Positions 33,787 to 41,928 of a stretch of DNA of 64,000 nucleotides are shown piece by piece. The stretch comes from Streptomyces sp. NBC_00286 (lineage in GTDB: Bacteria > Actinomycetota > Actinomycetes > Streptomycetales > Streptomycetaceae): assembly GCF_036173125.1 (NCBI RefSeq), contig NZ_CP108054.1, positions 5,857,001 through 5,921,000 on the forward strand, in the 5' to 3' direction. A program made the translations under genes and the position numbers. How positions within the stretch are numbered: the first letter of the stretch is position 1; the number at the start of each line of letters is the position of its first letter. Below the pieces are notes generated by a model that had not been told where the DNA came from, did not search any database, and worked only from the letters and a program-made list of their open reading frames with translations.

Positions 33787-34242
33787 ATGGACGCGGTGGA
33801 CAGGCAGCTCATCCAGGCCCTCAGGGAGAACGGCCGGGCCTCCTACGCGGAGCTGGGACGCCTCGTCGGACTGTCGGGACCCAGCGTCACCGACCGCATC
33901 AACCGCCTGGAGGCCGCCGGTGTCATCACCGGCTACCGCGCGACGGTCGACGCCGCCTCGCTCGGCCTCGGCGTCACCGCCCTGATCGGCATCTCGCTCT
34001 CCGACGCCGCCGACCACGAGGACGTCGCGCACCGGCTGCGGGACCTGAACGAGATCGAGGACTGCTGGTTCATCGCGGGCGACGACTCGTTCATGCTCAA
34101 GGTCCGGGCGCCGGACGTGGACGGCCTGGAGAAGACGATCCGGCGGCTGTCGGGGACGAAGGGCGTATCCCGTACGCGTACGACGATCGTGCTCTCCACG
34201 AAGTGGGAGAACCGGGTGGGTGAGCTGCCCGAGGAGGCGTAA
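33787..34242 (+). CDS. Lrp/AsnC-family transcriptional regulator
   Basis: A 151-residue regulator. The N-terminal helix-turn-helix spans about 5-50 (DRQLIQALRENGRASYAELGRLVGLSGPSVTDRINRLEAAGVI). The ligand-binding RAM domain follows from 65 (LGLGVTALIGISL, DCWFIAGDDSFMLKVRAPDVDGLE). ATG at 33787 is used although the frame is open from 33709. It sits inside the menaquinone gene run, between the flavin prenyltransferase and mqnE, so it may tune this pathway or respond to an amino acid. No operator could be identified. Confidence 0.9.
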   Translation: MDAVDRQLIQALRENGRASYAELGRLVGLSGPSVTDRINRLEAAGVITGYRATVDAASLGLGVTALIGISLSDAADHEDVAHRLRDLNEIEDCWFIAGDDSFMLKVRAPDVDGLEKTIRRLSGTKGVSRTRTTIVLSTKWENRVGELPEEA

Positions 34243-34294
34243 GCACGTACGCGTACGGTTGACAGGGTTCGTCACGAGGAGAGGCAGAAGCAGC

Positions 34295-35458
34295 ATGGAC
34301 GTCGGGCTCAAGCGCGAGCTGGAGGAGAAGGTCCGGGCCGGTGAACGGCTCACTCGTGAGGACGGCATCGCGCTGTACGAGTCGGACGACCTGGCCTGGC
34401 TGGGCGGTCTCGCACACGAGGTGCGGACCCGTAGGAACGGTGACGTCGTCCACTTCAACGTCAACCGCCACCTCAACATGACGAACGTATGCACGGCGTC
34501 CTGTGCGTACTGCTCGTTCCAGCGGAAGCCGGGCGAGAAGGACGCGTACACGATGCGCATCGAGGAGGCGGTGAAGCTCGCCAAGGCGATGGAGGGCGAG
34601 AACCTCACCGAGCTGCACATCGTCAACGGGCTGCACCCGAATCTGCCGTGGCGTTATTACCCGCGGTCGCTGTCGGAGCTGAAGAAGGCGCTGCCGAACG
34701 TCTCTCTGAAGGCCTTCACGGCGACCGAGATCCACCACTTCGAGACGATCTCGGGCCTGTCGGCGTCGGAGATCCTGGACGAGCTGATCGAGGCGGGCCT
34801 GGAGTCCCTCACCGGTGGTGGTGCGGAGATCTTCGACTGGGAGGTACGCCAGCACATCGTCGACCACCGCACGCACTGGGAGGACTGGTCGCGCATCCAC
34901 CGCCTGGCGCATGCGAAGGGCCTGAAGACCCCGTGCACCATGCTGTACGGCCACATCGAGGAGCCGAGGCACCGGGTCGATCACGTGCTCAGGCTGCGTG
35001 AACTGCAGGACGAGACGGGCGGCTTCCAGGTCTTCATCCCGTTGCGCTACCAGCACGACTTCGTCGACATGAAGGACGGCAAGGTACGCAACCGGCTGCA
35101 GGCGCGTACGCAGATGGCGACGGGGGCGGAAGCCCTGAAGACCTTCGCGGTCTCTCGGCTGCTCTTCGACAACGTTCCGCACGTCAAGGTCTTCTGGGTC
35201 ATGCACGGCGTCCAGACGGCGCAGTTGGCGTTGCAGCACGGTGCCGATGACATGGACGGTTCGGTGGTGGAGTACAAGATCACCCACGACGCGGACAATT
35301 ACGGCACGCCGAACAAGTTGACCCGCGAGGACTTGCTGGACCTGATCCGGGACGCCGGGTTCCGGCCGGTGGAGCGGAACACGCGGTACGAGATCATCCG
35401 CGAGTACGAGGGCCCGGACGCGTCGCGTCGCGAGTCGCCTCAGCCGATGAGGGTGTGA
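34295..35458 (+). CDS. mqnE: Aminofutalosine synthase (radical SAM)
   Basis: A 387-residue radical SAM enzyme. The 4Fe-4S cluster motif CTASCAYC is at 66-73 (Cys66, Cys70, Cys73) within NMTNVCTASCAYCSFQRKPGEKDAYTM. It joins the MqnA product (3-enolpyruvyl-benzoate) with SAM to form aminofutalosine. Supporting elements are ELHIVNGLHPNLPWRYYPRSL and SLTGGGAEIFDWEVR. ATG at 34295 is preferred because family members begin here; the frame is open from 34220. mqnA is in the same window at 46084. Confidence 0.95.
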   Translation: MDVGLKRELEEKVRAGERLTREDGIALYESDDLAWLGGLAHEVRTRRNGDVVHFNVNRHLNMTNVCTASCAYCSFQRKPGEKDAYTMRIEEAVKLAKAMEGENLTELHIVNGLHPNLPWRYYPRSLSELKKALPNVSLKAFTATEIHHFETISGLSASEILDELIEAGLESLTGGGAEIFDWEVRQHIVDHRTHWEDWSRIHRLAHAKGLKTPCTMLYGHIEEPRHRVDHVLRLRELQDETGGFQVFIPLRYQHDFVDMKDGKVRNRLQARTQMATGAEALKTFAVSRLLFDNVPHVKVFWVMHGVQTAQLALQHGADDMDGSVVEYKITHDADNYGTPNKLTREDLLDLIRDAGFRPVERNTRYEIIREYEGPDASRRESPQPMRV

Positions 35459-35574
35459 GGGTTCCTCTTTTCCCACCCGCCCGCCCTTCCAGGTTCAAGG
35501 AGGGCTCCGCCCTCTTGAACTCCCGGCTCCATCGGGGGTGCCACGTGTGGTGGCCGGGAGGGTGCGGGTTGTGG

Positions 35575-35638
35575 GTGGCTGGTCGCGCCCCGCGGCGGAG
35601 CCGCATGTGTCACAGCCCCGCGCCCCTTACGGGGCGCG
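35575..35638. repeat. Palindromic repeat, copy B (inverted relative to copy A)
   Basis: The stretch runs CTGGTCGCGCCCC, GCGGCGGAGCCGC, CAGCCCCGCGCCCC and TTAC-GGGGCGCG. This is the reverse complement of the unit at 32858-32927, with the same 8-bp palindrome (35619-35638). It lies 117 bp after the mqnE stop and could serve as its terminator. Confidence 0.8.
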
Positions 35639-35720
35639 CACGGCACCCTGCGCTCTCCAGCAGAGCCCAGGCCCCCCAGCGCCCCACCCGCCAGCGCTCT
35701 TCAGCCGGGCCCAGGCACCC

Positions 35721-36171
35721 CAGCCCGTCCGGCGCGAGACGACGAGGCCGCTCGGGCCGACGCTCACCCACCCGCCTCCAGCGCCACCGCCTGCCCCCAC
35801 CCACCGGCACCTTTCCAGCCGAGGCCTGGCAATCCAGCCCGTCCGGCGCGAGACGACGAGGCCGCTCGGGCCGACGCTCACCCACCCGCCTCCAGCGCCA
35901 CCGCCTGCCCCCACCCACCGGCACCTTTCCAGCCGAGGCCTGGCAATCCAGCCCGTCCGGCGCGAGACGACGAGGCCGCTCGGGCCGACGCTCACCCACC
36001 CGCCCCAGCGCCACCACCCAACCCCACCCGCCAGCGCTCTCCAGCCGGGCCCTGGCCCCCAGCCCGTCCGGCGCTTGAGGACGAGGCCCTTCAGGCCGAT
36101 CGGGGTCTGGGGCGGAGCCCCAGCGGGGTCCAGGGGCAGCGCCCCTTGTTACGGGAAGGGGCGGGGTGGGG
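35721..36171. repeat. 114-bp tandem repeat array
   Basis: The unit starting CAGCCCGTCCGGCGCGAGAC begins at 35721, 35835 and 35949 (exact 114-bp period, the first two units essentially identical). A diverged fourth copy begins at 36060 (CAGCCCGTCCGGCGCTTGAG). Because 114 is a multiple of three, long frames of 485 and 548 codons cross it on both strands, but they have no domain and shadow real genes. The array, together with copy B of the palindrome, fills the 758-bp gap between mqnE and udgX, which contains no supported gene. Confidence 0.92.
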
Positions 36172-36216
36172 GAGAAATCCGCGTGAGGCACCGCCCGGCA
36201 GGGGTACTCGGGGCGC

Positions 36217-36903
36217 ATGGTCACCACCAGGGCCCCCGAGGACGCGTACACGGCGGAGCCGTTCGTGCCGGAGCGCGGCGGCCTGGCCGCCCTGCGCAAA
36301 GCCGCCGCCGACTGCCGCGGCTGCCCCCTGCACCGGGACGCCACACAGACCGTGTTCGGCAACGGCGACACAGACGCCCGCGTACTGATCGTCGGCGAAC
36401 AGCCGGGCGACCAGGAGGACCGGCAGGGCAAGCCGTTCGTCGGCCCCGCGGGCCGCCTGCTCGACCGCGCCCTGGCCGAGGCAGGCATCGACCCCGCCCA
36501 GACGTACGTCACGAACGCCGTCAAGCACTTCAAATTCACCCTCCCCCACTCTCGGCTTCGCTCGAGCGGGGGGACCCCCATCGCCCCCGGCAAGCGCCGT
36601 ATCCACAAGGCCCCCAGCCTGCGCGAGATGACCGCCTGCGGCCCCTGGCTGGCCGCCGAACTGGCCCTGGTGGACCCGGAGTTGATCGTCATACTCGGCG
36701 CAACGGCGGGCAAGGCCCTGCTCGGCTCCTCGTTCCGCGTCACGCAGCAACGCGGAACCCTCCTGGAGGAGGAGATCCACGGCCGCCAGACCCGCGTGGT
36801 CGCCACCATCCACCCGTCCGCAGCCCTACGCGCCGACGACCGCGAGGCGGTGTACCAGGGCCTGGTCTCCGACCTGAAGGTGGCGGCAAGGGCACTGGCC
36901 TGA
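36217..36903 (+). CDS. udgX: UdgX-type uracil-DNA glycosylase carrying an inserted palindrome
   Basis: A 228-residue 4Fe-4S uracil-DNA glycosylase. Cluster cysteines lie in CRGCPLH (33-39), the catalytic-type GEQPGDQEDRQGKPFVGPAGRLL is at 60-82, and the UdgX hallmark KRRIH at 126-130 contains the histidine that in the known enzyme forms a covalent bond to the abasic site. HPSAALR closes the fold. Between KHFKF and GKRRIH are about 17 extra residues (TLPHSRLRSSGGTPIAP) that family members lack. They are encoded by a GC palindrome at 36541-36583, inserted in frame. Whether the enzyme still works is unknown. Confidence 0.9.
   Translation: MVTTRAPEDAYTAEPFVPERGGLAALRKAAADCRGCPLHRDATQTVFGNGDTDARVLIVGEQPGDQEDRQGKPFVGPAGRLLDRALAEAGIDPAQTYVTNAVKHFKFTLPHSRLRSSGGTPIAPGKRRIHKAPSLREMTACGPWLAAELALVDPELIVILGATAGKALLGSSFRVTQQRGTLLEEEIHGRQTRVVATIHPSAALRADDREAVYQGLVSDLKVAARALA
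36541..36583. repeat. GC-rich palindrome inserted within udgX
   Basis: The element has a CCCCC arm, a CTCGG-CTTCG-CTCGAG centre and a GGGGGG arm, followed by ACCCCCATCG. It lies inside the udgX coding frame just before the KRRIH loop. I recall similar palindromes scattered between Streptomyces genes; a copy inside a gene is unusual. Confidence 0.75.
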
Positions 36904-36975
36904 ACGCGGGCCACCCGGAGAATAAGGGGAGGGCGCCGGTCCGCAGGCGTCCGTCCGCGGGTCCTCCGAATGCCC

Positions 36976-37003
36976 TTGAGCTTCGTACGCGGTAATAGAT
37001 ACT
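36976..37003 (+). promoter_or_regulatory. Candidate promoter for leaderless GNAT mRNA
   Basis: TTGAGC (36976-36981) and GATACT (36998-37003) are 16 bp apart. The predicted start falls near 37010, two bases before the ATG at 37012, and there is no ribosome site, so translation would be leaderless. Pattern match only. Confidence 0.45.
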
Positions 37004-37011
37004 CTCGCCTA

Positions 37012-37554
37012 ATGCCCCTTACGTTCGTCCTCGACCCCACCGTAGACCCCGCCCTCCGCGACGGCCTCCTCACCCTCTGGGCCGACGTCTCCAACGCAGG
37101 CGGCGCCGTCGGCTTCGTACCCCCCGTGGCCCCCGACGCGATCCGCCCGGAACTCATCAAGCACCTGGCCGCGATGAGCGAAGGCCGTATGCGGCTGCTG
37201 ATCGGCCGCGACGAGGACGGAGACGTCGCCGCAACCGCCTTCTTCGCCTTCAACACGCACCGGCTGATGACGCACTGGGTATGGCTCTACACGGTGATGG
37301 TGCACCCGAAGCACCAGGGCAAGGGCTACGGACGCGACCTGCTCGCAGCCGCCGCGGAGGCGGCCGCCGGCTTCGAGGGCATCGACGCGATACGGCTCAC
37401 CTGCCGCGGCGGACTCGGACTCGAGCGTTTCTATGCCTCCTGCGGCTACAAGGAGGTCGGCCGCGTACCCGGCGCGATCCGCGTAGCCTCCGGCGACGAC
37501 CGCGACGACCGCGACGACATCACGATGCTGCTGCCACTCACCCACCTCACCTGA
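37012..37554 (+). CDS. GNAT-family N-acetyltransferase
   Basis: A 180-residue acetyltransferase that uses acetyl-CoA. The CoA-binding signature appears as VMVHPKHQGKGYGRDLLAAAAEAA, the R/Q-x-x-G-x-G/A motif of the family, preceded by the WLYTVMV beta strand. The substrate strand LTCRGGLGLERFYASCGYKEVGRVPGAIR is typical of single-domain GNATs acting on small amines. ATG at 37012 is adopted because of the leaderless promoter just upstream; the open frame begins at 36970. A short D-R-D-D repeat precedes the C-terminal strand. Substrate unknown. Confidence 0.88.
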   Translation: MPLTFVLDPTVDPALRDGLLTLWADVSNAGGAVGFVPPVAPDAIRPELIKHLAAMSEGRMRLLIGRDEDGDVAATAFFAFNTHRLMTHWVWLYTVMVHPKHQGKGYGRDLLAAAAEAAAGFEGIDAIRLTCRGGLGLERFYASCGYKEVGRVPGAIRVASGDDRDDRDDITMLLPLTHLT

Positions 37555-37711
37555 GGCCACTCGCCTGAGGCACCACTCCGCCCGAGGCTTCTCAGCCTGA
37601 AGCCATGGAGGCCCCCGCCGAGCCCCCAGGCCCCCCTGCGAGCTCAAAGCCAGAACATGCTTGACTGGAGGGTGCCCTTTGGGAACGTTCGAACGGGAAG
37701 AGTGGATTGAG

Positions 37712-38017
37712 ATGCTCCGCTACACGCTGATGCGCCTCGGAATCTTCGTGGGCTGCCTCGTGGTCGTCTGGGGCCTCGTCTACTCCGGCATCGCCCCGCG
37801 CGGCCTCGGCGACTCCAACGGCATGTGGATCGTCCTGCTCGCCCTCGTGCTCTCGGCCCCGATCAGCTTCGTGGTCCTGCGCAAGGAGCGCGACCGTGCC
37901 TCCGCGAAGATCGTCGAGCGAGTGGACCGCACCAAGGCCAACCTGGAGCGCAACCGTTCCCAGGAGGACACCGCGGACGACGCGGCCCGCGGTGGCGCCC
38001 AGGGCCAGCCTTCGTAA
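37712..38017 (+). CDS. DUF4229 family small membrane protein
   Basis: A 101-residue protein with two helices (LGIFVGCLVVVWGLVYSGIA and GMWIVLLALVLSAPISFVVLRKERD) and a basic/acidic cytoplasmic tail (RDRASAKIVERVDRTKANLERNRSQEDTADD). The motif PISFVVLRKERD after the second helix is the DUF4229 signature. It is usually found near menaquinone genes in Streptomyces (recalled), in agreement with this location. ATG at 37712 begins just before the first helix. Function unknown. Confidence 0.88.
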   Translation: MLRYTLMRLGIFVGCLVVVWGLVYSGIAPRGLGDSNGMWIVLLALVLSAPISFVVLRKERDRASAKIVERVDRTKANLERNRSQEDTADDAARGGAQGQPS

Positions 38018-38225
38018 CTGACGGCAACACCTTGGGCGCTCTCGGATTGGAGAAAACCGTAGGCTCACCTGCTCCCTAGATGTCCGGAGTGACTCGTCAT
38101 CCGCTGGCGTCGTGCCGAGTGGCCGGTGCCGATGTCGTATACGGGTGCGAGGGTCGATTGCGTGACCTTTTTCGTGGTGGTGTCGTTGATCGGATGACAG
38201 CACCGTGGGCGGGAAGGGGCTATCG

Positions 38226-40196
38226 GTGAGCCGGAGGCTGCCGCTTGGCGAGGGTGAGGCTGCCCGCACCGCCTGTGCCCGCAGTGTGCTGCGCACGGGT
38301 GTGGAGGAGAAGACCGGCGCGCTGCTGTCGGTCGGCATGCTGGCTGAGCGGGTGGGCTGGGCGGGTGATCTGGTGTCCGGCATGGTCGCCGCGCTGCTGG
38401 CAGAGCACTGGAACACTCGTGATGTGGATGTGCTGGCGGCCGGTGAGGACGCAGTGGGCCGCCCGCTGCCGTCGAACGCCTGGATGGCCCTGCGCCGCCT
38501 CGGCTGGACCGTCAGCCCGCCGGAGGGTGTCCGTGTCAACGACCGCATCGTGCGCATCGCCCAGGAGGTGGCCGGGCGCACGCTGCGCTCGGCGAAGTGG
38601 CGCGCCGACCTAACCACCGCGGTCCAGGCGACCTGGCCCGGCACCCCGGCCAGGCGCACCCCCACAGAGTGGGACGCGGTACGGGAGGCGGTGCCCGACG
38701 GGCGTTTCGTGCCCTCCAGCGTCATCTCCTCCCGCACCCGGCAGATCGCCACCTTCGCGAAGAAGCACGGCCGGATGCCGACCGATGTCTTCGAGATGGA
38801 GTCCGAGCCGCGGATCGCGCGGATGCTGCTTTTGTCCGCCTGCGACGGGCAACAGGCCACAGTCGAACGCGCCGACACACCGGGCCGGGCGATGCTGCGC
38901 ATGCAGCTGCCTACCCGCCCCGACCCGCGGTCCTACGCGGACTGGACGTGGGTGGCCTGCCCCATCAAGCTGCCGCCGACGATCCCCGCGAACGCGGTGC
39001 TGCACCTGCCCACCCTGCGTATCTACCAGGGCGCGGTGTGGGCCGATCTCGCCTACACCCACGCCGTCCCGAAGGCGCGGCGGAGCGGGCATGCGGTTGC
39101 GCTGGGCGTGGACTGGGGCCTGAACACCCTGCTGTCCGCCGGGGCCGCCCGGCTGAACGACGACGGCACGATCACCGCCCTCGGCAGCGGTGGCATGTTC
39201 CGGGCCGACGGCATCTTTGCCAAGCAGCACCGGCTGCGCCGCCTGTCCGAGCATCTGCACGCCAAAGCCGACCACTACCAACGGCTCATCAACGGGGCCG
39301 AACACCACCTCCTGACCGGTCGGCACGCGATCCTGGCCGACGAGATCCGGCACGTCTCCGCCCGGCGGTCAAACCTCAACGACGCCCTCGCCTGGGCTGC
39401 CGCCCGCTGGGCGGTAGACCAGGCGATCACCGCCGGGGCGAGCGTGATCTACGTCGAAGACCTCCGCTCGATGGAAGCCCGCGGCATGGGCCGCACCGTG
39501 AACACCCGCCTGTCCCAGCAAGTGCGCGGACAGATCGTGGACCGCATGCGGCACCTCGCTGCTGAGGCCGGTATCGCCGTGGTCACCGTCCCGGCGCGGA
39601 ACACCTCGAAACACTGCCCGCAATGCCTGGACGTGTTGCGGCACCGCAAGGCCCCTGACCGGCCCACCACACCTGGCTGGAAGTGGGCCCTCTGCGGCTC
39701 CTGCGGCTGGCAGGGCGACCGCGACCAGGGCGCATGGAAACGTATCGCCGCACGCGGTCTGACCCATCAGGCCAAGACCGTCACCGATCGCACCAGCGGT
39801 GCCATGGTGATCCGCACGTTGATCGACAAGCTGGAAGCGGGCGCGGTCATCACCCCCACCGCGCCGAAGACCCGCCGGACGGACCGGTCCAAGACCAGAC
39901 CCACCCGGCACAAGGCAACACGCCCCGCGCCCAGGCGACGCAGGGCACCCTCCCCCACCAGACCCATGGGTCCGGCGGGCCAGCGTCCGGAGGGACACGC
40001 TCACACGGACCGGACCCGGCTGCCCCGCGCAGCCCACCGGCACCAGGGCGTGACAACGATCAGCACACCCGCCACCAGCCGACACCGGCCACGAGGAACA
40101 GCGCTGGGCGCAGGGTTCCACCACCACGCCCACGCCACCCCTCCACGGTGGGTAGAACCTGCTAAACACCCCGTCTTGCACGGGATACCAAGCTGA
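38226..40196 (+). CDS. Large TnpB/Cas12-like RuvC zinc-ribbon protein
   Basis: A 656-residue protein of the IS605 OrfB/TnpB superfamily. The RuvC nuclease is intact: RuvC-I ALGVDWGLNTLL with Asp296, RuvC-II IYVEDLRSMEARG with Glu411, a zinc ribbon CPQC (464-467) and CGSC (490-493), and RuvC-III GDRDQGAWKRIA with Asp500. RuvC-I is about 100 residues further in than in the 408-residue model TnpB, so the N-terminal recognition part is enlarged. The last 120 residues are basic and low in complexity, and their DNA includes a short hairpin near the stop. GTG at 38226 has GGAAGGGG six bases upstream. No TnpA transposase or CRISPR array is adjacent. An RNA-guided nuclease role is inferred from the family. 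Confidence 0.85.
   Translation: MSRRLPLGEGEAARTACARSVLRTGVEEKTGALLSVGMLAERVGWAGDLVSGMVAALLAEHWNTRDVDVLAAGEDAVGRPLPSNAWMALRRLGWTVSPPEGVRVNDRIVRIAQEVAGRTLRSAKWRADLTTAVQATWPGTPARRTPTEWDAVREAVPDGRFVPSSVISSRTRQIATFAKKHGRMPTDVFEMESEPRIARMLLLSACDGQQATVERADTPGRAMLRMQLPTRPDPRSYADWTWVACPIKLPPTIPANAVLHLPTLRIYQGAVWADLAYTHAVPKARRSGHAVALGVDWGLNTLLSAGAARLNDDGTITALGSGGMFRADGIFAKQHRLRRLSEHLHAKADHYQRLINGAEHHLLTGRHAILADEIRHVSARRSNLNDALAWAAARWAVDQAITAGASVIYVEDLRSMEARGMGRTVNTRLSQQVRGQIVDRMRHLAAEAGIAVVTVPARNTSKHCPQCLDVLRHRKAPDRPTTPGWKWALCGSCGWQGDRDQGAWKRIAARGLTHQAKTVTDRTSGAMVIRTLIDKLEAGAVITPTAPKTRRTDRSKTRPTRHKATRPAPRRRRAPSPTRPMGPAGQRPEGHAHTDRTRLPRAAHRHQGVTTISTPATSRHRPRGTALGAGFHHHAHATPPRWVEPAKHPVLHGIPS
40171..40185. 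repeat. Short hairpin at the 3' end of the TnpB-like gene
   Basis: CCCGT and ACGGG form a perfect 5-bp stem with loop CTTGC, inside the last codons of the TnpB-like gene and 9 bp before its stop. IS200/IS605 right ends carry such hairpins, and TnpB guide RNAs end there. I could not find a matching left-end hairpin, so this is weak evidence for an element boundary. Confidence 0.45.
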
Positions 40197-40214
40197 TCTG
40201 AGACGCTAAGCCAT

Positions 40215-40868
40215 ATGGGTGCTGTGAAGAACAAGCGGATGCCGCGTGCCGTGCGTGAACAGCAGATGCTGGACGCCGCCGTGCGGACCTTCGGGCAGCG
40301 GGGGTACCGGGCCGCTTCGATGGACGAGATCGCCGATCTGGCGGGCGTGTCCAAGCCGTTGGTGTACCTGTACCTGAACTCCAAGGAAGACCTCTTCACC
40401 GCCTGCATCCGCCGCGAGGCCGCCGCCCTGACGGCCGCCGTACGCGCGGGAGTTCACCCCGGTCTGCCAGCCGACCGCCAACTCTGGGAAGGGCTACGGG
40501 CGTTCTTCACGCACACCGCGCAGAACCCGGACGGCTGGGCGGTGTTGCACCTCCAGGCCCGTACGCACGGCGAGCCGTTCGCCGCCGAGGTCGCCGCGAT
40601 GCGGGAGGAACTCGTCGCGTTCGTCACCCAGTTGATAGCGGTGGCCGCCCGCGAGGCCCACCGGGAGCCACCGCCCCCCGAGCGCGCCGAGAACGAGGTC
40701 GCCGGCCTGGCCGAGGCCCTGGTCGGAGCAGCCGAGTCCCTGGCCGCCTGGGCCAACTCCACCCCCGGCGTCTCGGCCAAGCAGGCGGCGGCGACCCTGA
40801 TGAACTTCGCCTGGGCGGGCCTCGGAAATCTGATGGACGGCCGAGCCTGGAACCCTCCGAAGCCGTAA
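40215..40868 (+). CDS. TetR/AcrR-family transcriptional regulator
   Basis: A 217-residue repressor-type regulator. The N-terminal helix-turn-helix spans about 10-55 (REQQMLDAAVRTFGQRGYRAASMDEIADLAGVSKPLVYLYLNSKEDLFTACI), a textbook TetR domain. The C-terminal ligand domain is alpha-helical. It starts 19 bp after the TnpB-like gene and is convergent with the MaoC-like gene. The TTACT/AGTAA operator in the nearby divergent promoter at 41929-41950 has a symmetry suited to a TetR dimer, so regulation of the MaoC-like and acyl-CoA ligase genes is plausible but inferred. Confidence 0.92.
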   Translation: MGAVKNKRMPRAVREQQMLDAAVRTFGQRGYRAASMDEIADLAGVSKPLVYLYLNSKEDLFTACIRREAAALTAAVRAGVHPGLPADRQLWEGLRAFFTHTAQNPDGWAVLHLQARTHGEPFAAEVAAMREELVAFVTQLIAVAAREAHREPPPPERAENEVAGLAEALVGAAESLAAWANSTPGVSAKQAAATLMNFAWAGLGNLMDGRAWNPPKP

Positions 40869-40900
40869 CGCGCCCCGCCAGCCTCAAGCGGGACAAGACC

Positions 40901-41806
40901 TCACACCAGGGTTCGCACCTCGCCCCTGACGTGCACGCGTTCCCCACCCCCACGCAGTTCGAAGGCACCACCTTTCGCCGCGTACGTCACCACCCCCGGC
41001 AACAGCACCGGCGCCCTGAACTCGGCCTTGACGTACGCGCCTTCGGGTACCCCGTGCTCCGCCAGGCAGCGAGCCACGGTCCACATGCCATGCGCGATGG
41101 GCCGGCGGAAGCCGAAAAGCCGAGCCGTGACCGGATGCAGATGGATCGGGTTCCGATCCCCGGACGCCGCCCCGTAACGCCGCCCGAGATCCCCACCGAG
41201 CCGCCACTCGGCGATGGCGGGAAGGGGCTGAGGGGGCTGAGAGGGCCTAGAAGATCGCGTGCTCTGCGCACTATGCGGCGTACTGTGCGTGCTCTGCGAG
41301 GTCCGATGTCGCGCGAGATACGTACTCCTCGACTCCCATACGAGCCTGCCGCCGGCCCGTGCCTCCGTGACGAGCGTCGCCTCGGTCCCGCGCCGATGGG
41401 GCGCCAACCCCTCGACGAACGCCTGGAGTTCGTACTCCCCGGTTGCCGGAAGCCCCTCCCGCTGCACGATCTCGACGGACGTGTGCACAAGGCCGAGCAA
41501 CGGCAGCGGAAACGCCCGCTCACTCATCAGCCGCATGGCCAGCGGAAACCCCAGTACATGCGGATACGTCACCGGCAGCGCATCGGCGCCCACGCCGTAG
41601 CCGCAGACGCGCTCGTATCCGGCGAGCTTGGCGAGGTCGATGCGAACTCCGGGGAGTACGAGGCGAGTCGGGGGCAGATCCGTGCCGCCCGCCGCCCGGG
41701 GCCGCTTGCAGAGGGAGAGGAGCGCGCCGCGGGCGAGGAGGGGAGCGAGGGCTGGGGAGGCGGCCAGGGTCTGGTCGCGCAGGGGGCGCATGGGGCGGTC
41801 GGCCAT
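40901..41806 (-). CDS. MaoC-like hotdog acyl dehydratase
   Basis: A 301-residue protein with two hotdog halves. The C-terminal half carries the MaoC hydratase motif RYGAASGDRNPIHLHPVTARLFGFRRPIAHGMWTV, with the catalytic aspartate and histidine. The N-terminal half (VTYPHVLGFPLAMRLMSERAFPLPLLGLVHTSVEI) lacks these residues and probably supports the dimer-like fold. A serine/threonine/proline-rich linker (SQSTHSTPHSAQSTRSSRPSQPPQPLP) of about 30 residues joins them. Start 41806 is used because GGGAG lies about ten bases upstream; the open frame extends to 41845. It hydrates enoyl-thioesters, in keeping with the divergent acyl-CoA ligase. Confidence 0.87.
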   Translation of the reverse strand: MADRPMRPLRDQTLAASPALAPLLARGALLSLCKRPRAAGGTDLPPTRLVLPGVRIDLAKLAGYERVCGYGVGADALPVTYPHVLGFPLAMRLMSERAFPLPLLGLVHTSVEIVQREGLPATGEYELQAFVEGLAPHRRGTEATLVTEARAGGRLVWESRSTYLARHRTSQSTHSTPHSAQSTRSSRPSQPPQPLPAIAEWRLGGDLGRRYGAASGDRNPIHLHPVTARLFGFRRPIAHGMWTVARCLAEHGVPEGAYVKAEFRAPVLLPGVVTYAAKGGAFELRGGGERVHVRGEVRTLV

Positions 41807-41928
41807 CGTCCAAGAACTCCCAGCTCGATCGGCGCAGTCGTGCATCTGGTGGTGGATCCGGTCGCGGACCTGCTCGCGGACCTGCTCGCGGATCTGGTCG
41901 TGGATCTGATCTGGATCTGATCGTGATT

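Noticed and set aside
35538..37256. Long open frames of 485 (+) and 548 (-) codons across the repeat array
   Set aside because: They are repetitive because of the 114-bp array, overlap udgX and the GNAT gene, and show no domain.
38205..38225. Upstream GTG start at 38205 for the TnpB-like gene
   Set aside because: The GGAAGGGG ribosome site lies within this extension and is correctly spaced for the GTG at 38226.
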